A DNA stretch of 64,000 nucleotides from Candidatus Obscuribacterales bacterium (GCA_019745415.1 JAIETF010000002.1:26998-90997), one strand, 5' to 3'. Shown: positions 1-8,957, numbered from the stretch's first letter. Made by a program: numbers and translations. Notes: generated from the sequence alone by a model not told the origin.

Positions 1-303
1 CCGGCCGCGGCTCTCAAGCTAGGTCTCTTTCATTTACCCAAGAAACTGGATATGCTTGCGCAAGCGGGCTTCCATCTTGCTTTCGGCGGGCATACTCATG
101 GCGGGCAGGTGCGCCTGCCTGGTTTTGGCGCCTTGGTTACAGATTCTGAGCTGGAGCGTCATGAGGCGAGCGGCTTGATTAAGCGAGGCTCCACCACTTT
201 TCATATATCACGTGGTCTAGGCGCCGACCCGCGCAGTAATATCAGATTGTTTTGCCCGCCGGCTGCAACTGTTATTGAACTGCGTCACGGTCTATACGTT
301 TAG
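1..303 (+). CDS. Metallophosphoesterase, C-terminal part (cut by window edge)
   Basis: The open frame enters from the left edge; the ATG at 52 is internal, because the frame reads through from base 1. The motif GHTHGGQVRLP is the classic C-terminal metal-binding block of calcineurin-like phosphoesterases of the YkuE/YaeI type, where the GHTHGG histidines bind a di-metal centre. Such proteins hydrolyse phosphoesters, and some act on lipid intermediates at the membrane. Only about 100 C-terminal residues are visible, so substrate and N-terminal membrane segments cannot be judged. The last 32 bases overlap, tail to tail, the convergent gene at 272-1294. Confidence 0.8.
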   Translation, partial: PAAALKLGLFHLPKKLDMLAQAGFHLAFGGHTHGGQVRLPGFGALVTDSELERHEASGLIKRGSTTFHISRGLGADPRSNIRLFCPPAATVIELRHGLYV

Positions 304-1294
304 AGTTGGAACCAGAATCACTATACGAACTCGGCGAGCCCCCGACCTGAGGCTGTTGATTGGCTTGCGGTGATTTGTACAATTCGACGGCGTTCCTACC
401 TTCCTCCTCTTTCACCGAGTTTCGCCATCTGGCTAGAGAGCTTTCTTTGCTGATTGATTTAGTATATTCAGCTCCCATCTCGTAAAGACGCTTGCGATCT
501 TCTTGGGTGAGGCGCTGGCTGTATTGTTTTTCTTGCTCAATTTGCTTTTTTATGGCACCTAAGTTGAGCGCCTTTACCTCGGCATCTCTGCGCAGTCTTT
601 GAATGCGCATCCTTTCGCTTGCAGGAGAACTGGCTGTACTTGCCGGTTTTCCATCTAAGAAGCTTTTCGGTTTCTCGTTGTTTACCCATGACGGAGGACG
701 GAAAGCAGGCACCACCGGCACGCTATTTTGAATTAGGCGAAAGAGGGAGGCCAGGAGGTTCTTTTCCAACTTTAGCTTGTATTTTCCCTGGGCATCAACC
801 AAGGTACCCTTCGCTTCCGAACTGGAAACTGTTCCGAGAAAAACTGCTTTCATTGCTTTGCCTTGCAGTCTTAGTTCCGGATCGGTTTCGAAAACTAGTC
901 TTTGTTTTTGCTTTTGCGGATCAAAATCGCCTTGCAGGAAGAGGCAAGGCGAACCGTTATAGACCAGTTCTCCATTTAGTTTATCGCCATTGCGCAGGAG
1001 TGATATTTTGATCAGTCCTAAGCTGCGATCGTGCGCTACATATTCGCCGGCAAAGTCGCCGGCGATGTAGTTCCACAAGCCTATCAAAGCGAAAATCACA
1101 AGCAGACAAAGTGCTTCATTGCTGATTAGATTAATCAGTCTTTTGCGCTTGCGTTTCTTCTCTTTCTTTTCGAAAGCCTCTTCTTCTTTGGCTCGTCTGT
1201 CCAATTCCCGGAAGCGCTCCGACGCCGTCCTATCGCCTCGGTTCGGTGGGCGCCTTGCCCTGCTTCGGTCGTAGCGATCGTCTCTGTCGCGCAT
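272..1294 (-). CDS. Unknown single-pass membrane protein with charged N-terminus
   Basis: I do not recognise a family. The 340-residue product starts with about 50 strongly charged residues rich in R, D, K and E, followed by one hydrophobic segment near residues 57-75. A beta-rich region of about 120 residues follows, then a K/E/R-rich, probably coiled-coil part and an S/Q/N-rich tail. This suggests a cytoplasmic basic head, one membrane anchor and an exported domain, which is inference only. It lies 2 bases downstream of the matrixin-like gene on the same strand, so the two are probably co-transcribed. Confidence 0.65.
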   Translation of the reverse strand: MRDRDDRYDRSRARRPPNRGDRTASERFRELDRRAKEEEAFEKKEKKRKRKRLINLISNEALCLLVIFALIGLWNYIAGDFAGEYVAHDRSLGLIKISLLRNGDKLNGELVYNGSPCLFLQGDFDPQKQKQRLVFETDPELRLQGKAMKAVFLGTVSSSEAKGTLVDAQGKYKLKLEKNLLASLFRLIQNSVPVVPAFRPPSWVNNEKPKSFLDGKPASTASSPASERMRIQRLRRDAEVKALNLGAIKKQIEQEKQYSQRLTQEDRKRLYEMGAEYTKSISKESSLARWRNSVKEEEGRNAVELYKSPQANQQPQVGGSPSSYSDSGSNSKRIDRDAVQ

Positions 1295-1296
1295 AT

Positions 1297-2124
1297 TTAG
1301 GGAATGAGGTCGGGCTGCAGTCGGTATAGATAGCGAAGAGTGGCGGCATCGCTCGGTGAGATGACGCCTCGTCCATAATAAACACTCATCAAGTCTGAGG
1401 CATTAGTGCTGTGCCCCTCTATTCCGAGGGCATGACCGAATTCATGTGTGGCGGCAGCTTTCATTTTGCCTAGAGGCATTGAACCGCCTCTACCTTCGGT
1501 GGTTCTAAGCACAATCACCACCGGCTTGAAGTTGGCTTGGCCTCCGGCCAGAATGGCTTTGTAGGGAAAATTCGTTTTTGAGGTATAGCCGCGAATGTCA
1601 TTGGCGAAGAGGGCCATGCCCATCTTGTTCACAAATTGCTTGGTAAAGAAAACATAGATATCGGCTTCACTTGGGTCATTGGTAAATTGGTAGGAAAGAA
1701 AGCCTTCTTTCTCGAAAACTTTCCAGGAGGCGATACCTTCGTAGGCCGCTTGATAATGCCCGTCCACATAGCCTTCGGCAATGCCCAGACTGTTCCATTG
1801 TTGCGGGTTTTCAATAAGCTGAGCCACCAGCCCCGGCCAGGCCGAGAGATTGTCTACATTGGCAACCGGGGCTCCCAGCTGAGGATCAATCACCGAGTCA
1901 AGACTGAGTCCGCGACTGATAAAGACTCTCAAGGGCATTTGCTCTTTTAGCCAACGAATGACGCCAAACTGACTTTTGAATTCAGGGTAGACTCGCACTG
2001 CTCCCGGATTTTGCTGTGCCGGTCTCTGTGTCTGTCTCTGCGCCGAAGCTTTGCCGACGCTAAGTCCCAGCATGGCAAATAACAGTCCGATAATACAAAT
2101 TGTCAGGCGCGCTCTGTGTTTCAT
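1297..2124 (-). CDS. Secreted matrixin-like zinc metalloprotease
   Basis: The motif HEFGHALGIEGH fits the HExxHxxGxxH zinc-binding signature of metzincins. The downstream DLMS resembles the Met-turn (S/V-x-M) of matrixins. The N-terminus MKHRARLTICIIGLLFAM and the following A-x-A-Q form a Sec signal peptide, so the enzyme is exported. The start at 2124 was preferred over the track start (2139) because GGGAG lies 6 bases upstream and the signal peptide then begins directly with M-K. Expected activity is hydrolysis of extracytoplasmic proteins; the target is unknown. It leads a probable two-gene unit with the membrane protein at 272-1294. Confidence 0.8.
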   Translation of the reverse strand: MKHRARLTICIIGLLFAMLGLSVGKASAQRQTQRPAQQNPGAVRVYPEFKSQFGVIRWLKEQMPLRVFISRGLSLDSVIDPQLGAPVANVDNLSAWPGLVAQLIENPQQWNSLGIAEGYVDGHYQAAYEGIASWKVFEKEGFLSYQFTNDPSEADIYVFFTKQFVNKMGMALFANDIRGYTSKTNFPYKAILAGGQANFKPVVIVLRTTEGRGGSMPLGKMKAAATHEFGHALGIEGHSTNASDLMSVYYGRGVISPSDAATLRYLYRLQPDLIP

Positions 2125-2402
2125 TTCAGCTCCCGTCACTAAAGATATATGCCACGAATGTTTAAATAGGCTATATCTATTGGTAGATGATAATGTTCTT
2201 TGGACTTTCTTGCTCGAATCTTTACAGGCAAAATAAACGAAAGGTTAAAACCGTTGCTGAACCGAGGTTTTCGGTAAAAAATATACCTACAGATAAATCC
2301 CGTCCGATTTTTTCGGTCACTATCGCAGAAACTCCAGTAGAGAGGCACAAGGGATTGAGCCTGTTGGGGCAGCACCAACCCTGCGAACAATAAATAAACC
2401 AA
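2125..2402. other. Intergenic stretch without a convincing gene
   Basis: The ORFs here (2187-2393 plus, 2139-2402 minus) have no ribosome-binding site and unconvincing composition. The stretch runs directly into a triple hairpin at 2403-2513, so a short non-coding transcript ending there is possible. I see no known RNA family in it. Confidence 0.4.
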
Positions 2403-2513
2403 GAAGAGGCTCCCTTGTGGAGCCTCTTCTGTTAGTAATTAAGAGAGAAGGCTCCCTTGCGGAGCCTCTTCTGTTAGTAATTAAGAGAGAAGGCTCCCTT
2501 GTGGAGCCTCTTC
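2403..2513. repeat. Three tandem copies of a terminator-like hairpin
   Basis: Three near-identical units with a 42-base period each contain GGCTCC-CTTGY-GGAGCC hairpins; right arms end at 2429, 2471 and 2513. The first copy has a perfect 11-bp stem (GAAGAGGCTCC) with a 5-base loop. Copies 2 and 3 have an AG/GA swap in the left arm. The spacer TGTTAGTAATTAAGAGA is conserved between units. They sit upstream of glmU and could act as stacked terminators or as insulators. Confidence 0.8.
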
Positions 2514-2593
2514 TGTTTGCAATTATTTTCCGGCGGCATTCGTGCTAACCTAATTGACTGAACAATTTTGCGAATCGTACTCCTGGAGCGGGT

Positions 2594-4033
2594 GTGTCTA
2601 TGACTTTAGCTGATCACGGTCATCGTTTGAGAGCAGTGGTGCTGGCGGCAGGCCAGGGCAAGCGCATGAAGTCGGCTTTGCCAAAGGTCTTGCATGATGT
2701 CTTAGGCAAGCCCATACTGGGGCGGGTTTTGGGGCAATGCGCTCGACTCGGCTGCGAAAAATTGCACGTGGTGGTTGGGCATCAAGCCGACTTGGTCGGG
2801 CGTTATGTCAGCGATAGCGAGTTTGCCCAGTCTTCCAGCACCCATTTGCAAGAACCCCAACTGGGCACTGGTCACGCTGTTCTGCAAGTCGAGCCTGCTT
2901 TGCTTGCCGATAATTTCAAGGGTTATTTGATCGTCACCGTGGGTGACGCCCCGGTTATTCAAGCCGAGACTCTGAGAGCGCTTTTAGATAAGCATGTGCT
3001 TAGCGGTGCAGCTGTGACGGCGTTGACTGCCATTGTTGATGATCCTAAGAATTATGGGCGCATTGTGCGCGATCAAAATGGGGCTGTCAGGGCTGTTGTT
3101 GAAGACAAAGATGCCGATGCCGATGAAAAGAAGATCAAAGAAGTTAACACCGGTATTTATTGTTTGAGCTGGCCCGCTGTACAAAACGGACTGAAAGAGC
3201 TGAAATGCGAGAACAAACAGAATGAGTATTATCTGACCGATCTGGTGGGCTGGGCTCATAAGTCGGGTCTTGGGGCTGAAACTCAGGTTCTAGAAGACTG
3301 GCGTGAAATGGCTGGTATCAATTCGAGAATTGAACTCGCGGAAGCAATGAAATATTTGCGTGATATAAAACTTAGCCGTCTCTCGCTCGAAAGCGGTGTC
3401 ACCATTGTAGATCCGCAGTCTACTTGGATTGCCCCTGAGGTGAGGATCGGACAAGAGACCGTTGTCATGCCAGGCTGTATCATGCTTGGTGATGTCGAGA
3501 TTGGCTCAGGCTGTCATATCGGACCCTATTCAGTGATTAAGGGGCGGGTGCGAATTGGTGATGGCACCAGTGTTGTTCATTCTCACGTCAATGATTCGGT
3601 CGTTGGCGCTAAGGCCAAGATCGGACCTTTTGCACATCTTAGAGAAGGCAATAGCGTTGGCGATGCCTCCAAAGTGGGTAATTTCGTCGAGTTGAAGAAG
3701 ACCAATGTGGGCGAACATACCAATGTTTCCCATCTTTCGTATGTGGGAGATGCCACCCTCGGCAACAACGTCAACATCGGAGCCGGCACCATTACAGCTA
3801 ACTATGATCACATAACCAAGAAAAAAGAACGCACCATTCTTGGTGACGGTGCTTCGACTGGTTCCAACTCTGTGCTGGTCGCACCGGTGGAACTGGAAGC
3901 TGAAGCAGTCGTGGGGGCTGGTTCGGTGGTGACCAAGAATGTGCCTTCAGGTGCTTTAGCGGTTGCCCGTTCGCGTCAGGAGAATATCGAAGGTTGGGCC
4001 AAGAAACGCAAAGCTAAGGTAAAGACAAGCTGA
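2594..4033 (+). CDS. glmU: Bifunctional GlmU: N-acetylglucosamine-1-P uridyltransferase / glucosamine-1-P acetyltransferase
   Basis: This enzyme makes UDP-GlcNAc for peptidoglycan and outer-membrane glycans. It acetylates glucosamine-1-phosphate and then transfers UMP. The N-terminal pyrophosphorylase domain (residues about 10-240) carries the nucleotide-binding loop LAAGQGKRMKSALPKVLH. The C-terminal half is a left-handed beta-helix of hexapeptide repeats (IGxxxxV type), including GNFVELKK and NIGAGTITANYD, which are typical acetyltransferase active-site regions. The length of 479 residues is normal. GTG at 2594 has GGAG 5 bases upstream; ATG at 2600 is an alternative. No operon partner is evident: the neighbouring genes run the other way. 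Confidence 0.96.
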   Translation: MSMTLADHGHRLRAVVLAAGQGKRMKSALPKVLHDVLGKPILGRVLGQCARLGCEKLHVVVGHQADLVGRYVSDSEFAQSSSTHLQEPQLGTGHAVLQVEPALLADNFKGYLIVTVGDAPVIQAETLRALLDKHVLSGAAVTALTAIVDDPKNYGRIVRDQNGAVRAVVEDKDADADEKKIKEVNTGIYCLSWPAVQNGLKELKCENKQNEYYLTDLVGWAHKSGLGAETQVLEDWREMAGINSRIELAEAMKYLRDIKLSRLSLESGVTIVDPQSTWIAPEVRIGQETVVMPGCIMLGDVEIGSGCHIGPYSVIKGRVRIGDGTSVVHSHVNDSVVGAKAKIGPFAHLREGNSVGDASKVGNFVELKKTNVGEHTNVSHLSYVGDATLGNNVNIGAGTITANYDHITKKKERTILGDGASTGSNSVLVAPVELEAEAVVGAGSVVTKNVPSGALAVARSRQENIEGWAKKRKAKVKTS

Positions 4034-4070
4034 AGCGCTTCAGAACTCTATTTAGAGTTCTCAAATCAAT

Positions 4071-4379
4071 TTAAAGTTCCATCTCTGGGGCGTCTTGATT
4101 GGAATCTAGGCGAGAAAGATAGTTCAGCCTGCGCCTTTCGCATTCAGCAAAGATTGGCGACTCAACCGTCACTATCTTTATCAGACCCAGGGGAATGAGA
4201 TGTCTGGAATATTCAGATTCGGACACGCCGCCTTTATCAGGATCGCCGTATGTCTCTAATTCCACATAATCTTGCCCTATGCGCAAAAGTCTGCCGATGA
4301 TGGCTGTGCCATCAGCAAAGCCAAGGCGCGTCCAGCCTCTTGAATCGCATAGTTTTTCTAGTCGCAGTCTTAAATTCAT
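4071..4379 (-). CDS. Small protein, possible SH3/Sm-like beta fold
   Basis: Family not recognised. From the internal Met the product is about 102 residues. The central part (GTAIIGRLLRIGQDYVELETYG) alternates like an Sm-like or SH3-type barrel strand pattern; this is inference. A TATAAT box lies at 4391-4386, with its last base 7 nt from the A of this ATG, so a transcript would begin at or near the start codon, a possible leaderless mRNA. The longer track start (4433) has no visible ribosome-binding site. Confidence 0.5.
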   Translation of the reverse strand: MNLRLRLEKLCDSRGWTRLGFADGTAIIGRLLRIGQDYVELETYGDPDKGGVSESEYSRHLIPLGLIKIVTVESPIFAECERRRLNYLSRLDSNQDAPEMEL

Positions 4380-4677
4380 ATTCTCATTATAAGACGTTAG
4401 CCTTTCTTGGGCGTATATTCGATCTATTTGCATTGCTAAATCGTTTCGTACTGAATTTTGCCCGAAATATATATTGTCAAAGTCTAAGGCAAGATTTTAA
4501 GTAGACAATTTGGAAAGTGACAATTGGTGCTGGTTTCTATTAGATATAGCGAGAAGTCAAGAATTGCTTCTCTATTTGGATTCTCTAGAATGAACCTTAA
4601 TGAGCGCAATCAAAATTGATTCGCGCCACCAGATAAGATGGCAGAAATAATTAAACAAACTAGATTCGAGGCGATTA

Positions 4678-4866
4678 ATGCAAGAAGATCTCATTCCCGC
4701 AAATCTACGTAAACGCCTAGAGGAGCTCAAGGAAAGGGAAGATAGTTACTGGCACGACGAGATGTATTCAGTAGAAGCTCTTACCAATATGGCTTATCGG
4801 CAAGAGTTGGAAAGGTCCTTTAGTCTTGATCCACTAGGCGCATTGCCTCCAAGACAGGGCTTCTAA
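4678..4866 (+). CDS. Small acidic hypothetical protein (62 aa)
   Basis: ATG at 4678 is preceded by GAGG with a 6-base gap. The product is charged and helical (LRKRLEELKERED) and of unknown function. It is followed by a very long hairpin at 4885-4933. Coding status is supported by the SD and the terminator only. Confidence 0.5.
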   Translation: MQEDLIPANLRKRLEELKEREDSYWHDEMYSVEALTNMAYRQELERSFSLDPLGALPPRQGF

Positions 4867-4884
4867 GTTTTTCATTCACTAAAT

Positions 4885-4933
4885 TAGCTAACAAGAAAGA
4901 TTCGAGTTCATTTCGGATCTTTTTTGTTGGCTA
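4885..4933. terminator. Bidirectional terminator, 21-bp stem
   Basis: A left arm at 4885-4905 pairs with a right arm at 4913-4933 over all 21 positions, counting G-U wobbles, with a 7-base loop. The right arm contains a T run (TCTTTTTTG). It separates the convergent small gene (plus) from the amidase (minus). Confidence 0.8.
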
Positions 4934-5013
4934 GTTTTATCAGACTGATTTCCTGCTCATCGCTGATACCGTAAGTGGTGCAGTGAGCAAAGTTGTTGCT
5001 TCTTTTCTGGCGC

Positions 5014-6993
5014 TTAATTCTGATTGCTTTCCGCCGGCTTTGGCGCGAAATAATCCGCCAGACCTCTAGCTAGAGACTTGCCTGCTTTGGCCTGCCAATC
5101 AGGATTAATCATATTGCTGTATTCGTCGGGATTGACCACAAAAGCCACTTCGGCAAGCACAGCGGGCATAGCGGTTGGGCGACAAAGGGCAAGGTTTTGA
5201 TAGCGTTCACCCAAGTCGGGCAAATTGAGATCTCTCACCATTGCGTTTTTTAGAGATCTAGCCAGTTCTATAGACTGTGGGTGATAGCGATAAGTGGAAG
5301 TGCCATGCTCTTTGAGGGGATCTCTGCCGTCGGGCAGCGCATTGCCATGCACTGAAATCAAAACGTCTACCTTCTTAGCCACGGCGAATTTAACTCTATC
5401 GGCTAGTGAAACATCGACGTCATTTTCTCTAGTCATATAGACAGTCGCCCCTAATTTTTCCAATTCTTTCTTGAATTCGAGAGCGATGGCTAGATTTATC
5501 GTTGCTTCATTAATACCGGAAGGTCCCAGGGCCCCAGATTCATTACCGCCATGCCCCGGGTCGACGCAGACCTTAAGACCGCTCAGTCTTTTTTCGCCTT
5601 TGACTAATAGGGGCGGATATTTGATATGTAGATTTAATGTGTTTTCACTGTAGTCGAGATAGTAACCCCACTGTCTATTGGCTTTCAGAGCTACATCAAT
5701 TTCATAAGTGTGGTCGTCGGGCTGCTTCCAGCTTATGTCTTCAATCAGTTTCGCTTCTTTTTCGTCGGGCGGTGCTTGGTAGGCCCAGTCAGTATCAGCC
5801 TGGGCTCCAAATATTTTCAAAACTAGGCGATTGGGCTTGGTTTGTTGTTCAACAATAAAGGGCAGCCTTTGACTGAGTGGAATACTAACCACCTCTCCAT
5901 AGGCGTCTTTGGATACTTGCAAGGTACGGCACACGGCTCTAGGAATGGGCGCCCCAGGTGGTTCGAACTGCAAGTCTTCTCTCTTGATCCAAACATGCTT
6001 GCCGGGTCTGTAGAGACATCTGATATTGTCTTTCTGATAGCCGTCGGTGAGCACTCTCACGCCGGCCGGCAAAGGTGTGAGTCTAGCGAGTTCTGGCGCC
6101 ACTCTTACTATTGTATCGTCGTGCAAAGTGAAAGCTGTAAGTGGTTGCCTTACCACTGAAATATTCACGGCTGAGGCAAGACTGGTAGATTTGCCGTCTT
6201 TGGAAAGCAAGAAGCGGGGCTGGGCATTGACGAAGTTATCGCTTGATTCTATGCGATAAAGCCCTATATAGAGGTCTGAAGCTTGTTGGGGATAGCGCTG
6301 GAATAGTTCGCCATAGGCGGCTTCCATGCCGCGATTGATTGTTGGTGTAACTCCGCCTTTGACCTGTGCCTTGAGGCTGCTTAAGGTCGAGAGCTTGATT
6401 TTCTTGCCTGCTAGTTCGACGCTGACGGCTGCATCAGGGGTGGCTCGACAGGAAAACTCAATGATATCGCCGGCGGTGAGAGCTCGATCTTCTTTAGGCT
6501 CAAGATTGTCGGGCGAAATTAGCAGACTCTGGCTTGGTATGCCGGGCTTTAACTTTTCTCTATTCACCTTTAGTAGCTTTGTGAATACCTGACCACTGAC
6601 CATGTCTTTATATTGCAGTTCAAAGCTGTTCTCACCCCGACTAAGCGGTATCACATGGGCAAAAAAACCGTCTTTATTGAGTGTTACCGGCTTGTTGGTT
6701 TTGCCGTCACTGAGTGTGAGGCTGCCACCAGGCAAAACTGCACCGATGATGAAGGATGAGGAGGCTGCGATGGCTTCAGCTGACCTCGGATAGACCACCA
6801 TGATTGGGTTTTGCCTGCTCAGGCTGAGCTGACTGATCTGATTGGACTGTTTGGGTGAAGACTTTTGCTGCTCAGCGGCTCTGCCCTCGGTGGTGTTTTC
6901 TTGGGCGTTGCTGCAAGCGTTTAAGCTTAGAACTAAGAGTAGGACGGCAGTTAATGAAATGGCTGAAAGCCTAGTCAATTTGGTTGTCTTCAT
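5014..6993 (-). CDS. N-acetylmuramoyl-L-alanine amidase (Amidase_3), lipoprotein
   Basis: The C-terminal ~190 residues form an Amidase_3 zinc hydrolase: VCVDPGHGGNESGA holds the first zinc histidine, INEATINLAIAL the glutamate, and ISVHGNA the second histidine. It cleaves the MurNAc-L-Ala bond of peptidoglycan. The N-terminus is a lipoprotein signal (hydrophobic stretch ending LNAC at about residue 27), so the protein is membrane-anchored outside the cytoplasm. About 430 residues of beta-rich N-terminal domains (AMIN/SH3-like in character, not firmly assigned) precede the catalytic part. The start abuts the stop of the upstream DUF547 gene exactly, indicating co-transcription. Confidence 0.88.
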   Translation of the reverse strand: MKTTKLTRLSAISLTAVLLLVLSLNACSNAQENTTEGRAAEQQKSSPKQSNQISQLSLSRQNPIMVVYPRSAEAIAASSSFIIGAVLPGGSLTLSDGKTNKPVTLNKDGFFAHVIPLSRGENSFELQYKDMVSGQVFTKLLKVNREKLKPGIPSQSLLISPDNLEPKEDRALTAGDIIEFSCRATPDAAVSVELAGKKIKLSTLSSLKAQVKGGVTPTINRGMEAAYGELFQRYPQQASDLYIGLYRIESSDNFVNAQPRFLLSKDGKSTSLASAVNISVVRQPLTAFTLHDDTIVRVAPELARLTPLPAGVRVLTDGYQKDNIRCLYRPGKHVWIKREDLQFEPPGAPIPRAVCRTLQVSKDAYGEVVSIPLSQRLPFIVEQQTKPNRLVLKIFGAQADTDWAYQAPPDEKEAKLIEDISWKQPDDHTYEIDVALKANRQWGYYLDYSENTLNLHIKYPPLLVKGEKRLSGLKVCVDPGHGGNESGALGPSGINEATINLAIALEFKKELEKLGATVYMTRENDVDVSLADRVKFAVAKKVDVLISVHGNALPDGRDPLKEHGTSTYRYHPQSIELARSLKNAMVRDLNLPDLGERYQNLALCRPTAMPAVLAEVAFVVNPDEYSNMINPDWQAKAGKSLARGLADYFAPKPAESNQN

Positions 6994-7839
6994 TTACTTA
7001 GCGCTGTTCATCGACCAGTTGTATCTCGTATCGTATTCATCGAGGCTGAATACCTGATCTAGTACCGGTTTGCCTTCGGGTAAAAGACTATAAACATACT
7101 TGTGAAGATTGCGATGGCGAGTTAGGAAAACGCGATTGTGCCATTGGAACCAGGTGGAGATAATAAACTTCCTGCCGTCGGGAGAGACGAAGACATTTTC
7201 TTTATTGGTAATAAAGGCGAGGCGGTTGGCTAGGCTGTCTTCATTTAATGATGCGCCGGTGAGAGCATGGTCTAACAGGTCTGGTTCGCCACGAGTGCCT
7301 CGGCAAAGCAGAAATGGAATAGCATCTTTGTCATAACTGCTGGAGAAAGTATCGACTAAGTCTGGATAGATGTGATTGCGCAGTATTTCTTCGGCGCTCA
7401 AAGACTTACCGCCGACAACAAAGCGGTGGCGATGCAGATCGAGGCTGACAACCTTGGCAGTCTTGGCCGGGTAGTGGTCGGCGGTGCATTTGAGCGCCAG
7501 CAAGTTGTAGGCGTTTATCCAATAAGCCAGTTTTTCGTCTTCATCTTCTATTTTGTCGCTGCTTTGGGCCGCCAATTCTGCCAAGGCTTTGCCTAAATAT
7601 GGGCTCTTCTTGACTGCATCATAATCAACCAGGCGGCGGTCTCCAACCTTGACCACCACTTCTTTCAAGAGCTTGTTATAGCTTTCGAAACTAGGTTTAG
7701 CCGGATGTTCAACCCGGATAAACCAGGTCTGCACAGTTTCAACTGTGCGATTAAAGGCCGTGACGCCCATGGCCAAGACTCCAAAAAAGAGCATGACAAA
7801 AGGTGTAACAAGAACCAGATTGTTCGACTTTATGCCCAT
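6994..7839 (-). CDS. DUF547 protein with N-terminal membrane anchor
   Basis: The core (residues about 55-260) fits DUF547: LVDYDAVKKSPYL, KLAYWINAYNLLALK and a conserved histidine/aspartate-containing C-terminal half. The molecular function is unknown; the fold has been compared to cysteine/transglutaminase-like hydrolases. Residues about 9-28 form an uncleaved signal or membrane anchor, so it is probably exported. The stop codon touches the start of the amidase gene, suggesting a shared role in the cell envelope (inference). No clear SD is seen before this ATG. Confidence 0.8.
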   Translation of the reverse strand: MGIKSNNLVLVTPFVMLFFGVLAMGVTAFNRTVETVQTWFIRVEHPAKPSFESYNKLLKEVVVKVGDRRLVDYDAVKKSPYLGKALAELAAQSSDKIEDEDEKLAYWINAYNLLALKCTADHYPAKTAKVVSLDLHRHRFVVGGKSLSAEEILRNHIYPDLVDTFSSSYDKDAIPFLLCRGTRGEPDLLDHALTGASLNEDSLANRLAFITNKENVFVSPDGRKFIISTWFQWHNRVFLTRHRNLHKYVYSLLPEGKPVLDQVFSLDEYDTRYNWSMNSAK

Positions 7840-7909
7840 ATCTAAAGTTTAGAAAGATCTGGCGAATAATGCAAAGCAAAAGACTGGTTTTCAAGCAAAA
7901 GAAAGAGCA

Positions 7910-7942
7910 AAAATAAAAGCCCTCGGAGTAACCGAAGGCTTT
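7910..7942 (-). terminator. Rho-independent terminator, original tRNA-Ala end
   Basis: On the minus strand a GC-rich stem (AAGCCTTCGG pairing with CCGAGGGCTT) is followed by TTATTTTT. It lies just beyond the tRNA-Ala 3' remnant, so it was the native terminator of the tRNA gene before phage insertion. Confidence 0.75.
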
Positions 7943-7949
7943 CAATAAA

Positions 7950-7994
7950 TGGTGGAGCGTACGAGAGTCGAACTCGTGACCTCTTCAATGCCAT
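7950..7994 (-). pseudogene. Orphaned 3' half of tRNA-Ala with encoded CCA
   Basis: The minus strand reads the end of the anticodon arm, variable loop, T-arm (ACGAG-TTCGACT-CTCGT), acceptor strand ACGCTCC, discriminator A and encoded CCA (7952-7950). The 5' half is missing because the prophage inserted here. Compared with the intact tRNA at 50438-50510, two T-stem base pairs differ in a compensatory way (C-G to A-U and A-U to G-C), and the intact copy lacks CCA. Confidence 0.92.
7977..7994. repeat. attL core (18 bp)
   Basis: The sequence tgacctcttcaatgccat is identical at 50462-50479 and lies in the anticodon region of tRNA-Ala. The crossover occurred within this core, which marks the left prophage boundary. 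Confidence 0.92.
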
Positions 7995-8018
7995 GAGACC
8001 CCACCCAGTGGGGGTTTC
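7995..8018. terminator. Strong hairpin just inside attL
   Basis: CCCCAC-CCA-GTGGGG with flanking GA/TTTC pairing forms a stable stem-loop at the phage edge. It may insulate the integrase from host transcription or mark an integrase arm region; no clear T-tract in the + direction beyond TTTC. Confidence 0.5.
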
Positions 8019-8099
8019 ACGTATTTGTCATGTGTTTGTCTACTTGGCAAGCATTGGAGAAAAGAGGCAGAATACATATCCCTTATATGGAGGTCTGTT

Positions 8100-8957
8100 A
8101 TGAATCGTGTCACTTTATTCGGTGAGCTGTTTACGCTCTACCAGCGAAAACACGTCGAGACTCGGCTCAAATGCCCGGACAACGTCAAATACTGGGCGAA
8201 TGTCCATCTTGCGACCTGGGCTGACCAGGCGCTGCCTGAGATCACTCGCTTCGACGTGCAAGACTGGGTCGACGAACTTAGTCGCAAGTCGCCATCGTCA
8301 GCGACCAGGGCGGTCAATCAGCTTGCCGCTATTTTCAGCTGGGGCATCAAGCGTGGTTACTTTGCAGGACCGAACCCGTGCAGTGGAATCGACAAGATAA
8401 CAGTCAGATCGCGGGACCGCTTCTTGCTGCCCGACGAGTTTGAGCGATTTAAGCGAGCCCTGGACAAGTTGCCCGAGGACCGGCGCGACCTGTTCTGGAT
8501 GTTCCTGCTGACGGCTGCAAGGCGCAGCAATATCCTACAAATGAGGTGGGAAGAGATTGACTTCGCCCTGGGCGTCTGGCGCATCGACGCTAAAGACTAT
8601 AAGAACGGCGAGACACACTTTATCCCGTTAACGCCGCCGGCACTTGCAATACTTCAACGCAGGCGCGAGATAATCAAGTCCCCCTGGGTCTTTCCGGGTC
8701 GCAAGCTGAATCAGCCGCTGAAAGAGCCAAAGCGCACATGGGTCAAGCTGTGCAAGCTCGCAGGTGTCAGCGATGTGCGCATTCACGATCTGCGCCGAAC
8801 AGTCGGCAGCTACCTGGCGATTGCAGGTGCAAGCCCTTACATAATACAAAAGACCCTTGGTCACAAGGACCAAAGGTCTACTGCGGTCTATGCTCGCCTA
8901 AATTTAGCGCCTGTCCGGTCAGCCCTGGAAGGCGTTCAGGCTAACTGGCTCAGCTGA
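8100..8957 (+). CDS. int: Tyrosine recombinase (phage integrase)
   Basis: This enzyme catalyses site-specific integration and excision between attP and the tRNA-Ala attB. An N-terminal SAM-like core-binding domain (residues about 15-100) is followed by the catalytic domain. In that domain the first Arg lies in LLTAARRSNILQMRW, HDLRRT gives the H-x-x-R box, LGHKD the second His, and STAVYARL the nucleophilic Tyr. The 285-residue length is normal. The start at 8100 is chosen over the track start (8025) because TGGAGG lies 5-6 bases upstream. It lies about 100 bp from attL, the usual place for a tRNA-targeting integrase. Confidence 0.95.
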   Translation: MNRVTLFGELFTLYQRKHVETRLKCPDNVKYWANVHLATWADQALPEITRFDVQDWVDELSRKSPSSATRAVNQLAAIFSWGIKRGYFAGPNPCSGIDKITVRSRDRFLLPDEFERFKRALDKLPEDRRDLFWMFLLTAARRSNILQMRWEEIDFALGVWRIDAKDYKNGETHFIPLTPPALAILQRRREIIKSPWVFPGRKLNQPLKEPKRTWVKLCKLAGVSDVRIHDLRRTVGSYLAIAGASPYIIQKTLGHKDQRSTAVYARLNLAPVRSALEGVQANWLS

